From DATDAH01 sp963792205 (GTDB lineage Bacteria; Actinomycetota; Acidimicrobiia; Acidimicrobiales; DATDAH01), in contig CAWBVI010000012.1 in the NCBI GenBank assembly GCA_963792205.1, positions 38,566 to 102,565 of the forward strand: DNA of 64,000 nucleotides, written 5' to 3'. Position numbers and translations under genes: made by a program. The notes under the pieces were generated by a model that saw only the letters and a list, made by a program, of their open reading frames with translations, did not search any database and was not told where the DNA came from. This document shows positions 25,303 to 34,599 of this stretch, piece by piece (the first letter of the stretch is position 1; each line of letters starts with the position of its first letter).

Positions 25303-25915
25303 ATGCCACCCGGCGCAGGACCCGGAGCGAGCCGGTGGCGCCCACCTCCTCGAAGGCGCCGGACTCGAGCGCCCGGCGGTAGAGCTCGTACGGCGGGCGA
25401 CCGCCGTCGGCGGGGTCGGGGAAGACGTCGTGGATGGCGAGCCGGCCACCGACCGACAGGTGGGGCACCCAGCCCTCGTAGTCCCGGTTTGCCGGCTCCG
25501 AGCCGTGCCCACCGTCGATGAAGAGGAACCCGAGCGGCGTGGACCAGTGCTCGGCCACGGTGGACGAGTCGCCGACGACGGCGACGACCGCGGCCTCCAG
25601 GCCGGCGGCGAAGACCGTCCGGCGGAAGTGGGGCAGGGTGTCCATCAGGCCCGTGTCGGGGTCGACCAGGTCGGCCTCGTGGTGCTCCCAGCCCGCCTGG
25701 TTCTCCTCGGACCCCCGGTGGTGGTCCACGGTGAACAGCACGGTGCCGACCTCGCGGGCGGCGGCGCCGAGGTATACGGCCGACTTGCCGCAGTAGGTGC
25801 CGACCTCGAGGAAGGGGCCGTGTGCCGCGGCGGCGGCGTCGTGCAGCGCCAGGCCTTCGTCGGCGGGCATGAACCCTCGAGCGGCTTCGGCCGCCGCCTG
25901 GAGGGTGGGGTCCAC
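25301..25915 (-). CDS. Class I SAM-dependent methyltransferase (Methyltransf_24 type)
   Basis: About 204 residues from GTG at 25915; an ATG at 25951 would overlap GtrA by 29 nt. Motif I LEVGTYCGKSAVYLGAAARE, motif II LFTVDHHRG, the motif FLFIDGGHG with catalytic acidic residues, and GGRLAIHDVFP mark the Methyltransf_24 type, common in sugar/polysaccharide biosynthesis. It ends in a 113-bp repeat and follows GtrA in the same direction, probably one operon. Confidence 0.8.
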   Translation of the reverse strand: MDPTLQAAAEAARGFMPADEGLALHDAAAAAHGPFLEVGTYCGKSAVYLGAAAREVGTVLFTVDHHRGSEENQAGWEHHEADLVDPDTGLMDTLPHFRRTVFAAGLEAAVVAVVGDSSTVAEHWSTPLGFLFIDGGHGSEPANRDYEGWVPHLSVGGRLAIHDVFPDPADGGRPPYELYRRALESGAFEEVGATGSLRVLRRVA

Positions 25916-25922
25916 GGTGGGG

Positions 25923-26453
25923 TCAGGCGGGGGCCGACTCGAGCTCGGCATCGAGCCCTTCGTCGACGGGGAAGTGCTGGTGGGCCCCGAACATCATCTT
26001 GTCCAGGAACAGGAACTTGAACACCCAGACCACACCGAATCCGACGGCGTTGGCGGCGTTGACGGCCAGCGGGGAGTCGAACCACTGATCGGCGTAGTGG
26101 GCGAAGAGCGTCGACAGGCCGAGCCCGACGAGCGTGATGAGCCAGAAGGGCAGCACCTCGGTGGTGAAGCGGTTCTTGTCCCGCTTGCCCCAGACCCAGT
26201 AGCGGTTCAGGAGGTACGCCGGGAAGGCCATGATGGACACGGCGACGACGTTGGCGGTCACGAAGGACCAGTCCAGCCCCACGGTGAAGACCAGCAGCAT
26301 GACCTGCGTGACCGGGAAGGCAATGGCCGAGACCGCCGAGTACTTGAGCATCTTGCGATAGTCGGCCTCGCGGATGCGCGCGACTACCTCCGCGCGGGAC
26401 TTCGGCATGAAGCGCATCGTAGCGGTGCCGGATGGGGTATCGACCACGGTCAT
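25923..26453 (-). CDS. GtrA family membrane protein
   Basis: About 176 residues with four membrane segments: KYSAVSAIAFPVTQVMLLVF, FVTANVVAVSIMAFPAYLLNRYWVW, PFWLITLVGLGLSTLFAHY and VNAANAVGFGVVWVFKFLFLDK. The block PAYLLNRYWVWG is diagnostic for GtrA, proteins thought to move polyprenyl-phosphate-linked sugars across the membrane. Start chosen at the ATG at 26453 preceded by GGAAGGGG; a GTG at 26471 and ATGs at 26417 and 26408 are alternatives. It fits the neighbouring glycosyltransferase and methyltransferase genes. Confidence 0.85.
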   Translation of the reverse strand: MTVVDTPSGTATMRFMPKSRAEVVARIREADYRKMLKYSAVSAIAFPVTQVMLLVFTVGLDWSFVTANVVAVSIMAFPAYLLNRYWVWGKRDKNRFTTEVLPFWLITLVGLGLSTLFAHYADQWFDSPLAVNAANAVGFGVVWVFKFLFLDKMMFGAHQHFPVDEGLDAELESAPA

Positions 26454-26488
26454 GGCCCCTTCCATCGGCACCAGTAGGGTCCGCGTTG

Positions 26489-27361
26489 ATGTCCCAGGCC
26501 GCCGTCGACGCGCTCTGCGCGTTGCTCGACCTGGAGGCGATCGAGGTCAACATCTTCCGCGGCGTGAGCCCCGACGAGGACCGCCAGCGGGTCTTCGGCG
26601 GACAGGTCGCGGGCCAGGCCCTGGTGGCGGCGGCCCGCACCGTCGACGCCGACCGGGCGGTCCACTCGCTGCACGCCTACTTCCTGCGGCCGGGCGACCC
26701 GAACGTGCCCATCCTCTACGACGTCGACCGCATCCGGGACGGGCGCTCGTTCACCACCCGCCGGGTCGTGGCCATCCAGCACGGCCGGGCCATCTTCAAC
26801 CTGGCGGCGTCGTTCCACATCCACGAGGAGGGCCCCGACCATCAGATCGACCTCATCGACGCCATGTGGGACGGCCAGCTGCCGGCCGAGCCCGAGACGC
26901 TGCCCGACTGGCGGACCCGGATGCAGCCCTTCGCCGAGCGCTTCGGTGAGTACCTCGACCGGCCGCGGCCGATCGACACCCGCAACGTCGACTGGGAGTG
27001 GGGCCAGCGCCGCGAGCCGCTGCCGCCCCATCAGCGGGTCTGGCTGCGGGCGGACGGCACGCTGCCCGAGGACCCCGTGCTCCACGCCTGTGTCCTCACC
27101 TACGCGTCCGACATGACGCTGCTCGACACCACGCTGCTGCCCCACGGGACAGAGGCGGCCGACGAGCAGATCATGATGGCCAGCCTCGACCACGCCATGT
27201 GGTTCCACCGGCCGTTCCGGGCGGATCAGTGGCTGCTGTACGTCCAGGACACGCCGTCGACGTCGGGCGCCCGGGGCATGGCCCGGGGGTCGATCTACAC
27301 CCACGACGGGGCGCTGGCCGTGTCGGTCGTCCAGGAAGGCCTCATCCGGCCGCTGACATGA
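26489..27361 (+). CDS. tesB: Acyl-CoA thioesterase II
   Basis: Double-hotdog thioesterase that hydrolyses acyl-CoA to free acid and CoA. 290 residues from ATG at 26489. N-terminal hotdog with VFGGQVAGQALVAAARTV, SLHAYFLRPGDPNVPILYDV and RSFTTRRVVAIQHGRAIFNLAASF; C-terminal hotdog with LTYASDMTLLDTTLLPHG, MASLDHAMWFHRPF and GARGMARGSIYTHDGALAVSVVQEGL. The catalytic Asp/Thr/Gln network region is conserved. Divergent from GtrA. The stop overlaps the start of the sugar dehydrogenase (ATGA). Confidence 0.93.
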   Translation: MSQAAVDALCALLDLEAIEVNIFRGVSPDEDRQRVFGGQVAGQALVAAARTVDADRAVHSLHAYFLRPGDPNVPILYDVDRIRDGRSFTTRRVVAIQHGRAIFNLAASFHIHEEGPDHQIDLIDAMWDGQLPAEPETLPDWRTRMQPFAERFGEYLDRPRPIDTRNVDWEWGQRREPLPPHQRVWLRADGTLPEDPVLHACVLTYASDMTLLDTTLLPHGTEAADEQIMMASLDHAMWFHRPFRADQWLLYVQDTPSTSGARGMARGSIYTHDGALAVSVVQEGLIRPLT

Positions 27362-28617
27362 CCACTCGCTCTTCGCTCCGCCTGCTGGCCCTCGGCCTCG
27401 CTTCCGCGTTGCTGGCCGCGGCATGCGCCGACGGCGGCGACGAGGACCTGCCCAGCGACACGCGTGCACCCATCGTGGAGCCGACGGCACCCTCCACGGT
27501 CGTGCCCCCCACCACGGCTGCCGAGCTTCCGTCGGTCGACCGGGTGGCCGGTGTGGAGGTGACCCTGGAGGAGGTCGCCACCCTCGACCAGCCGATCGCC
27601 TTCGCCGTGCGCCCCGGGGTGGACGACCGGGTGTACGTGGCCGAGCGGGCCGGAGTGGTCCTCGACCTGGACCTCGGTGACGGCTCGACGACCGAGGTGC
27701 TCGACATCAGCGACGAGACCACGATCGACGGCGAGCGCGGGCTGCTCGGCCTCGCCGTCGGGGTCGACGGTCGCCACCTCTACGTGAGCTCGACCGACCT
27801 CGACGGCAACACCCGCATCGACGAGTACGCGCTGGCCGACGACGGCGCTCTGGTCGAGGGCTCGCGCCGGCCGGTGTTCACCCTCGACCAGCCGTTCCCC
27901 AACCACAACGGCGGCCAGGTCGTGTTCGGCCCCGACGGGATGCTCTACATCGGGCTCGGCGACGGGGGGAGCGCCGGCGACCCGTTGCGCGCCGGCCAGG
28001 ACCGGGAGCAGCTGCTGGCGTCGATCCTGCGCATCGACCCCACGGGCGGCGGGAGCAGCGCCTACGCCATCCCCGCCGACAACCCGTTCGTCGACCAGGA
28101 GGACAGCCGTCCGGAGGTCTGGCTGAAGGGGGTGCGCAACCCCTGGCGGTTCACGTTCGACCGCGCCACGGGCGACCTGTGGATCGGCGACGTCGGCCAG
28201 GAGACGGTCGAGGAGGTCGACTGGCTGTCCGCGGACGGCGACGGCCAGGGGGCCGGGCGAGGGGCCAACCTGGGTTGGAACGAGATGGAGGGCGACCAGC
28301 CCTTCGAGGACGGCGTCGAGCCCGGGGACCACACGCCGCCGGTGTTCACCTACACCCACGACGAGGGGGGCTGCTCGATCACCGGCGGCTACCGCTACCG
28401 GGGGACGGCCATGCCCGAGCTGGCCGGGGCCTACCTCTACGCCGACTACTGCACGGGCGAGGTCGGGGCCATCGCCGTCGACGACGAGGCCCACGAGGTC
28501 GTCGACGACGCCATCGTGGCCAACGCCGCGGGCCCCATCTCGTTCGCCGAAGGCCCCGACGCCGAGCTCTACCTCCTCACCGAGCCCGGCCCCCTCTACC
28601 GCCTCACCACCGGTTAG
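27358..28617 (+). CDS. PQQ-dependent sugar dehydrogenase-like lipoprotein (glucose/sorbosone type)
   Basis: 419 residues. Signal peptide with lipobox LAAAC at about residue 22, a Thr/Pro-rich linker, then a six-bladed beta-propeller. Family blocks: RVYVAERAGVV, ERGLLGLAVG with the catalytic region, PNHNGGQVVFGPDGMLYIGLGDGGSAGDP, GVRNPWRFTFDRATGDLWIGDVGQ and CSITGGYRYRG. The NHNGG and GVRNPWR motifs are those of Asd/soluble glucose dehydrogenase-like proteins that bind calcium and PQQ. Substrate not predictable. The stop overlaps the presumed end of the convergent NUDIX gene. Confidence 0.86.
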   Translation: MTTRSSLRLLALGLASALLAAACADGGDEDLPSDTRAPIVEPTAPSTVVPPTTAAELPSVDRVAGVEVTLEEVATLDQPIAFAVRPGVDDRVYVAERAGVVLDLDLGDGSTTEVLDISDETTIDGERGLLGLAVGVDGRHLYVSSTDLDGNTRIDEYALADDGALVEGSRRPVFTLDQPFPNHNGGQVVFGPDGMLYIGLGDGGSAGDPLRAGQDREQLLASILRIDPTGGGSSAYAIPADNPFVDQEDSRPEVWLKGVRNPWRFTFDRATGDLWIGDVGQETVEEVDWLSADGDGQGAGRGANLGWNEMEGDQPFEDGVEPGDHTPPVFTYTHDEGGCSITGGYRYRGTAMPELAGAYLYADYCTGEVGAIAVDDEAHEVVDDAIVANAAGPISFAEGPDAELYLLTEPGPLYRLTTG

Positions 28618-29586
28618 GACGTACCGATCTGGAATGGCGGCGCGGGCGAAGGTCTCGTGGTCGAGGTGCCAGGTGGGGACGTCGTCGGGCGACCACCAGC
28701 GGGCGCTGAGGACCTCGTGCGGCTGGGTGCGCAGCTCGCCGCCGACGATGGCGGCCCGGTAGACGACCGACACCACCGAGTGGGGGCCGGCGCGGGACGA
28801 AGCGGGACGGGCGAACACGCCGACGAGGTCGCCGACCTCGATCTCGAGGCCGACCTCCTCCCGGGCCTCCCGCACGACGGTGTCCCGGGGATGCTCGTTG
28901 GGCTCCACCCAGCCGCTGATCAGCCCCCAGCAGCGGTCGTCCGCCCGTTCCACCAGCAGGATCCGGCCCTCGTCGTCGACCAGCGCGGCGTCGGCGCCGA
29001 CCTTCGGCGTGATGCAGCCGGCCTCTTCGGCGAAGCGAGCCATCAGCATCGGGTTGTCGACCGGGCTGACCTCGGCGTAGGCCTGCCCCGCCAGGTCGAC
29101 CAGGCGCTGGTAGCGCTCCCGGTCGAAGGGGTCCTCGGCGAAGTGCAGCCCTGCCCGACCGATGGCCTGGACCGCCTCGGCCAAGGCCACGACGTCGGGC
29201 AGCAGGCCGGTGGTGGGCAGGCCGGCCGCCTTCCAAGCCTGGAAACCGCCGTCGACGTCGGTGGCCGAGGTGCAGCCCAGGTCGAGGGCCGCGGCCGCCA
29301 CGAGGCTGGACTGGTAGCCCTCGTTGCAGAGGACGATCAGGGGTCGTTCCGCCGAGCTGAGCTCGGGGTGGCGCCACTCGGAGCCCGGGTCGAGGCGCCA
29401 CTCCACCACGTTGCGCTCGATCACGACCGCACCCGGCACCTGTCCGTCCCGCCGCCGCTGCTCCACCGGGCGGATGTCCACCAGCAGCGCACCGTCGTCG
29501 ACCGCGGCCTCGGCCTCGAGGGGCGACGGTCGGTGGCCCAGCCGCGCCCGGGCGGTGGCCAGCAGCTCGTCGACTCGGCCGGTCAT
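28614..29586 (-). CDS. Rhodanese-NUDIX fusion protein, C-terminal frame disturbed
   Basis: ATG at 29586. Residues ~15-130 are a rhodanese domain (LLVDIRPVEQRRRDGQVPGAVVIER, then the loop LCNEGYQSS with the catalytic Cys, and DVDGGFQAWKAAGLP). Residues ~145-320 are an N-terminal helical segment plus a NUDIX domain with the box GWVEPNEHPRDTVVREAREEVGLEI. As read, no in-frame stop occurs before about 27295, deep inside the opposite gene. A single extra base near 28637 would instead end the protein at a TAA at 28614-28616, overlapping the convergent stop. A related NUDIX protein with the same N-terminal helical region, but no rhodanese, is at 50.4-51.2 kb. Confidence 0.78.
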
Positions 29587-29616
29587 TTCGCCAGTCTGTC
29601 GTGCGAGACTCTGCCG

Positions 29617-30774
29617 GTGGACCTGACGGCTGTCGCCACGCCGGGCTACTTCGCGACCATGGGGCTGGAGAACCAGTTGCTGAAGCGCCGGGCCGAGCGC
29701 ACCGGCCCCACCGCGGCCGATTACGAGAAGGACGACACCTTGGCCAACCTGGCCATGGGGGTCGCGAGCCTGCTCGTGCCGCTGGTGACCTATCCGCTGG
29801 CCGAGCGCATCGCCCCGCAGCGGTCGAAGGTAGGCAAGGGGCTGATCGCCCTGGCCGCCGGTGCCGCCGTGGCCACCACCGTCGCCGACCGGGTGGCCCG
29901 ACGGCGCCGGTGGCGGACCGTCGACCGGGTGGCCTCCAGCAACGGGCACACGCCGAGCCCCGATCCGGTGCTCGACCGGGCGGAGTTGGTCGCCCGCTAC
30001 GGCGGGCCGACCGCGATCGCCGCCGGCGGGGTCGCCCTCACCACTGCCGCCCTGACCGCCACCCGGCCCAAGAAGCTCTGGGCCAGCCCCCGCCGCACCC
30101 GCGACCTCGGCACGGGCGTCCTGGCCGCGGTGGCGACCATCGCGGCGTGGGACTTCATCTACTACTGGAACCACCGGCTGATGCACACGTCCCGGGTGCT
30201 CTGGGCCCACCACGTCGCCCACCACAGCTCCGAGCGCTTCAACCTGTCGACGGCTCTGCGCCAGCCCGTGGCCGACGTCCTCGGCGTCTACCTCCCGTAC
30301 GGCGTCCTGTGCTTCGCCGGCATCCGGCCGTCGCTCATCGAGCAGGCCCGGGCCATCAACCTGCTCTACCAGTACTGGATCCACACCGACCTCATCCCGA
30401 AGCTGGGCCCGTTCGAGGAGCCGTTCAACACCGCGTCGCACCACCGGGTCCATCACGGCAGCAACCGGCGCTACATCGACCGCAACCACGGCTCGATCCT
30501 CATCGTGTGGGACCGGCTGTTCGGCACCTTCGCCCGGGAGGACGACGCCGAGCCCGTGGTCTACGGCCTGACCAAGAACATCCGCTCGAACAGCCCGGTG
30601 ACCATCGCCACCCACGAGTTCCGGGACATCCTCGGCGACGTGGCCGACAGCGACAACTGGAGGGACCGCCTGTCGTTCGTCTTCCGGGGCCCCGGCTGGG
30701 CGTACCGGCGCCGGGACGAGCTCGACGGCACGCACCTGGCGCCGGTGCCCGAACCGGAGCCGGCGGTGGCCTGA
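29617..30774 (+). CDS. Sterol desaturase / fatty-acid hydroxylase family protein
   Basis: 385-residue integral membrane di-iron oxygenase, GTG start at 29617. Several hydrophobic segments, then the eight-histidine signature: HRLMH, HHVAHH and HHRVHHG spread over residues ~185-290, with NTASHHRVHHGSNRRYIDRNHGSILIVWDRLFGTF being a strong family block. Acts on lipid or isoprenoid substrates in the membrane; precise substrate unknown. The first 110 residues contain a helix pair not typical of the core. Divergent from the rhodanese-NUDIX gene; stop overlaps the amidohydrolase start (TGATG). Confidence 0.85.
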   Translation: MDLTAVATPGYFATMGLENQLLKRRAERTGPTAADYEKDDTLANLAMGVASLLVPLVTYPLAERIAPQRSKVGKGLIALAAGAAVATTVADRVARRRRWRTVDRVASSNGHTPSPDPVLDRAELVARYGGPTAIAAGGVALTTAALTATRPKKLWASPRRTRDLGTGVLAAVATIAAWDFIYYWNHRLMHTSRVLWAHHVAHHSSERFNLSTALRQPVADVLGVYLPYGVLCFAGIRPSLIEQARAINLLYQYWIHTDLIPKLGPFEEPFNTASHHRVHHGSNRRYIDRNHGSILIVWDRLFGTFAREDDAEPVVYGLTKNIRSNSPVTIATHEFRDILGDVADSDNWRDRLSFVFRGPGWAYRRRDELDGTHLAPVPEPEPAVA

Positions 30775-31986
30775 TGCCCTACGCCAGCGGACGCACGATC
30801 CACGACGCCGACGCCCACATCATGGAGACGCCGACGTGGCTGCGGGACCACGCCGACCCGGGCATCCGCGACCGCATCCCCACCCTCGACCTGAGCAGCG
30901 GCAACGAGCTGCGCCAGACGGGTGACCCCGACGAGCAGCTGAAGGACCTGGTCGCGGCCTTCGACCGCCTGGCGACCAAGCACGCCTCGGCCGAGTACCA
31001 GGCCGACGAAGCGGCCGAGATCATGGCCCGCAAGAACTTCGCCGCCACCGGCAGCTTCGTGGCCGAGGACCGGCCCCGGGCTCTCGACCTGCTGGGCTTC
31101 TCCAGCCAGCTCGTCTTCAACACCTTCCACAACCGCCGGCTGCGCAACTGGGAGCACGGCCAGGACGCCGAGCTGGCCGTCGCCGCCACCCGGGCCCACA
31201 ACCGGGGCATGGTCGAGTTCTGCGCCGGCGACGATCGCCTGCTGCCCACGTGCTACGTGCCGCTGTTCGACATCGAGCAGGCGCCGGCCTTCGTCGACGA
31301 AGCGCTGGCGGCGGGCGCCGCCGCCCTGCTGGTCGCCTCCGGGTGCCCACCCGGCCACTCGCCCGAGCCACGTCGGGCTCGACCCCGTGTGGGCCAAGGC
31401 CCAGGAGGCCGGCATCCCCGTCGTGTTCCACGTCGGGGGCACCGGCGACCTGATCGAGCCCGGCTACTTCCAGAACGGCCTGCCCATCCCGCCCGACTTC
31501 CACGGCGGCGAGGAGAACTTCCGCTCGGTCGACTACATGGGCATCCCCGGGCCGCCGGCGCAGACCCTGGCCACGCTGATCTTCGACGGCGTGCTGGAGC
31601 GGTTCCCCGACCTGCGCATCGGCGTCATCGAGCAGGGCGCCATCTGGGTGCCCTCGTGGCTGCGGCAGATGGAGTCGGCCTACGACGCCTTCCACCGCCA
31701 CGAGGAGCGGCTGCAGGCCCTCAGCCTCCGCCCCTCCGAGTACGTCCGCCGCCAGGTCCGCTTCACCCCCTACCCCACCGAGGACGTGGGCTGGATCATC
31801 GCCAACGCCGGGCCCGAGGTGTGCCTGTTCTCGTCGGACTACCCGCACGTCGAGGGCGGCCGGAAGCCCCTCGAGCGCTTCGAGTCGTCGTTGGGCGACG
31901 CCAGCGACGAGGTCCGCCAAGCCTTCTACTGCGACAACTTCCTCGACCTCATGGGCACCGCCGGCCAGCAACTCGCCGCGGCCTAG
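30774..31986 (+). CDS. Amidohydrolase-2 family protein, single frameshift
   Basis: TIM-barrel metal hydrolase/decarboxylase of about 403 residues after repair. N-terminal part (ATG at 30774) has HDADAHIMETPTWLRDH with the metal-binding histidine pair region. The C-terminal part, in another frame, has IPVVFHVGGTGD, RIGVIEQGAIWVPSW and the catalytic aspartate in LFSSDYPHVEGG. The two join at about 31364: deleting one G from GCCCGAGCC gives GHSPSHVGLDPVWAKA. Family members include aminocarboxymuconate decarboxylase and related enzymes; substrate unknown. Coupled to the sterol-desaturase-like gene by TGATG, so possibly one lipid-related pathway. Confidence 0.82.
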
Positions 31987-31992
31987 ACGCGG

Positions 31993-32040
31993 TTCTGGCA
32001 CCCGATTTCCATCCCAGAGGATGAAGACCGGGTGCCAGAA
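31993..32040. terminator. Bidirectional hairpin, TTCTGGC family copy 1
   Basis: Perfect 12-nt arms TTCTGGCACCCG and CGGGTGCCAGAA, an inner stem and loop CAGA. Lies 6 nt after the amidohydrolase stop and 14 nt from the end of the converging FtsX-type gene. No T-tract, so the termination role is inferred from position. Confidence 0.7.
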
Positions 32041-32054
32041 GCCGCAGGGGGGAA

Positions 32055-34595
32055 CTAGCTGGTGGCGATGGCGTCGAGGATGTCGAGCTTGGCCGCCCGC
32101 CTCGCCGGGCGGATGGCGGCCAGGGCGCCGACCAGGGCGCCCACGACGAGCACCAGGGCCAGCGAGCCGACCGGCACCTCGAAGGCGCTCATGAAGCCCT
32201 CGCTGTCGGCCGCCTTCACCAGGGCCCAGCCCAGGAAGCTGCCGACCACGACCCCGCCCACGGCGCCGAACACGGCGACCAGCACCGACTCCCAGCGCAC
32301 CATGGACCGCATCTGGCGCCGGGTCGTGCCCACCGCCCGCAGCAGCCCCAGCTCCCGGGTCCGCTCGTGGATGGCGAGGGACAGGGCGTTGGCGATGCCC
32401 ATGAGGGCGATGAGGATGGCCAGGAACAGCATCACGTAGACCAGGGTCAGCATCCCGTCGACGCCGGCGGACACCGTGTCGATGTACTCCGCCTGGTCCT
32501 GGACCTCGGGCTTGCCGAACTGGTCGGCCACGGCCTGCACGGCCCGCTCGCCCTCGTCCATCGACACGCCGTCGGCCAGGGCGACCATCACCACGGTGTC
32601 GACGCTCTGGATCGAGTGCTCGGACCAGAGGTCCCGCGGCACCACCAGGTCGCCGACGAGCTCGGCGTCGTCGTAGGTGGCGGCCAGGGTCAGGTCGACC
32701 TGCTGGCCGTCCTGGAACGTGGCCGGCACCGTCGAGCCGACCCGCAGGTCGTGCTCGTCGGCGTACTTGGTGCTCATGGCGATCTCGTCGCCCTGCACGC
32801 CGGCCAGGTCGCCGTCGGCGGGGCCGATGTCGAGCACCTCCTGCATGGGACCGACCTCGGCGACGGTGACCCCCACGGGGCTGTCGTCGAACTGGACGTA
32901 GCCGTAGCCGGTGCCGACGACCTGGTCGACCTCGGGGATCTCGCCGATGGCCGTCGACAGCTCGGGGCTGAGGCCCCCGCCGCCGAAGCCGCTGGCCGCG
33001 ATGACGAGGTCGCCGCCGAACGACGACGACACGCTCTCGTCGACCGACGCCTTGAGCGAGGCGGCGAAGACCGTGAACAAGGTCACCACGCCGACGCCCA
33101 CCAGCAACGCGGCGGCGGTGGCCGAGGTGCGGCGGGGGCTGCGCATGGCGTTGCGACGGGCCAGCGAGCCGGGGACACCGCGGAGCTTGGCCACGGGCCG
33201 CCCGAGCAGGCTGCTCACGGGCGCGGCCACCGCCGGCCCGAGGGTCACCGCACCAGCCACCACCAGCAGGGCGCCGAGCCCGGCCACGGGCAGGCCACCA
33301 CCGCCGGCGAGGGCGGCGGTCACGACGGTGACCACGCCCCCGACCGTGAGCAGGGCGCCGATGGCCAGGCGGGGCCGGGACGCATCGCTGCGGTCGACGG
33401 CCACGTCGCGCAGGGCCGCCAGGGGCGGCACCCGGCTGCCTCGGATGGCGGGACCGAGCCCGGCCACCAAGGTGATCACCAGGCCCACGACCGGGGCGAT
33501 GATCAGGGACGAGGTCGTCAGCGTGAGGCCGCCGGCCGGGAGGGCGAAGCCGAACCCGGCGAACATGGCCTTCAGCCCGAAGGCGATGCCGATCCCGGCG
33601 ATGGTGCCGGCGACAGATGCCAGCACACCGACGAGCAGGGTCTCCATGACCATCGACCCGAGGACCTGGCGGCGCGAGGCGCCGACGGCCCGGAGCAGAG
33701 CCGAGTCGCGGTTCCGCTGGGCGATGATGATCGAGAACGTGTTGTTGATGCTGAAGGCGGCGACCAGCAGGGCGATCCCGCCGAAGGCGCCGAGGAAGGC
33801 GCGCAGGAAGCCGAGGAAGTCGCTGTTGATGCTCTCGTTCTGCTCGTCGACGAGCTCGGCACTGGTCAGCACCTCGACGTCGTCACCGAGCGCACCCGAC
33901 AGCCGGCTGGTCAGCTCGGCGGGCGAGACGCCCTCCGCGGCCTCGACCTGGACGCTCGTCGCCCCGGACTGTCCGCCGAGGATGTGCTCGCGGGCCCCTT
34001 CGAGGCTGAACGCCGCGAAGGTGCTCGGGCCGAGCCCGTCCTCGTCACCGAACGTGGCGATGCCGACGATCTCCACCTCGACCGGCGCCGGCGTCTCGAT
34101 CGTGGTGTGGTCGCCAACCGCGAGGTGGCCGTCCTCGGCCGCCCCCCGGTTGATGACGACCTCGTCGAGCCCCTCGGGCGCCCGGCCTTCGGCCAGGCGC
34201 CACGGGTTGAGGTCGCGGTCCTCGATCCAGTTGCCGGCGATGGTGGGCGGCCCGAAGCCGCCGAGCTTCTCGCCGTCACGGTCGTTGATCTGGCCGAAGC
34301 CCTCGATCTGCTCGGCGCTGGCGGCCACGCCGTCGACCTCGTCGATCTGGTCGACCACGTCCTGGGGGACGAGGGCCTGGGCCGTCTCCACGTCGCCGCC
34401 CACCTGGTTGGCGTTGCGGACGACGGCGTCGGTGTCGCCGATGGCGGAGGTGAACAGCCGGTCGAAGTTGGCCTGCATGGTGTCGCCGAGCACGAAGGTG
34501 CCGGCCAGGAAGGCGACGCCGAGGCACACGGCCAGCGACGTGCCGACCAGCCGCCGCTTGTGGGCGGCGAGGTTGCGCATGGTGAGCTTCAACAT
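32055..34595 (-). CDS. ABC transporter permease, FtsX/MacB type
   Basis: 846-residue membrane protein with a duplicated layout. One N-terminal helix (RLVGTSLAVCLGVAFLAGTFVLG) leads to an extracellular MacB_PCD-like domain (residues ~45-245). A first FtsX four-helix unit includes AFSINNTFSIIIAQRNRDSALLRAVGASRRQVLGSM. A second PCD domain and a second FtsX unit follow, ending in ANALSLAIHERTRELGLLRAVGTTRRQMRSMV. Typical of actinobacterial lipoprotein/drug exporters. The ATPase gene lies 4 nt upstream. Substrate unknown. Confidence 0.9.
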   Translation of the reverse strand: MLKLTMRNLAAHKRRLVGTSLAVCLGVAFLAGTFVLGDTMQANFDRLFTSAIGDTDAVVRNANQVGGDVETAQALVPQDVVDQIDEVDGVAASAEQIEGFGQINDRDGEKLGGFGPPTIAGNWIEDRDLNPWRLAEGRAPEGLDEVVINRGAAEDGHLAVGDHTTIETPAPVEVEIVGIATFGDEDGLGPSTFAAFSLEGAREHILGGQSGATSVQVEAAEGVSPAELTSRLSGALGDDVEVLTSAELVDEQNESINSDFLGFLRAFLGAFGGIALLVAAFSINNTFSIIIAQRNRDSALLRAVGASRRQVLGSMVMETLLVGVLASVAGTIAGIGIAFGLKAMFAGFGFALPAGGLTLTTSSLIIAPVVGLVITLVAGLGPAIRGSRVPPLAALRDVAVDRSDASRPRLAIGALLTVGGVVTVVTAALAGGGGLPVAGLGALLVVAGAVTLGPAVAAPVSSLLGRPVAKLRGVPGSLARRNAMRSPRRTSATAAALLVGVGVVTLFTVFAASLKASVDESVSSSFGGDLVIAASGFGGGGLSPELSTAIGEIPEVDQVVGTGYGYVQFDDSPVGVTVAEVGPMQEVLDIGPADGDLAGVQGDEIAMSTKYADEHDLRVGSTVPATFQDGQQVDLTLAATYDDAELVGDLVVPRDLWSEHSIQSVDTVVMVALADGVSMDEGERAVQAVADQFGKPEVQDQAEYIDTVSAGVDGMLTLVYVMLFLAILIALMGIANALSLAIHERTRELGLLRAVGTTRRQMRSMVRWESVLVAVFGAVGGVVVGSFLGWALVKAADSEGFMSAFEVPVGSLALVLVVGALVGALAAIRPARRAAKLDILDAIATS

Positions 34596-34599
34596 GGGA

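Noticed and set aside
27295..30735. A 1146-codon open frame on the minus strand
   Set aside because: Only the 28.6-29.6 kb portion has domain signals; the rest is the low-complexity mirror of genes on the opposite strand, a by-product of high GC.
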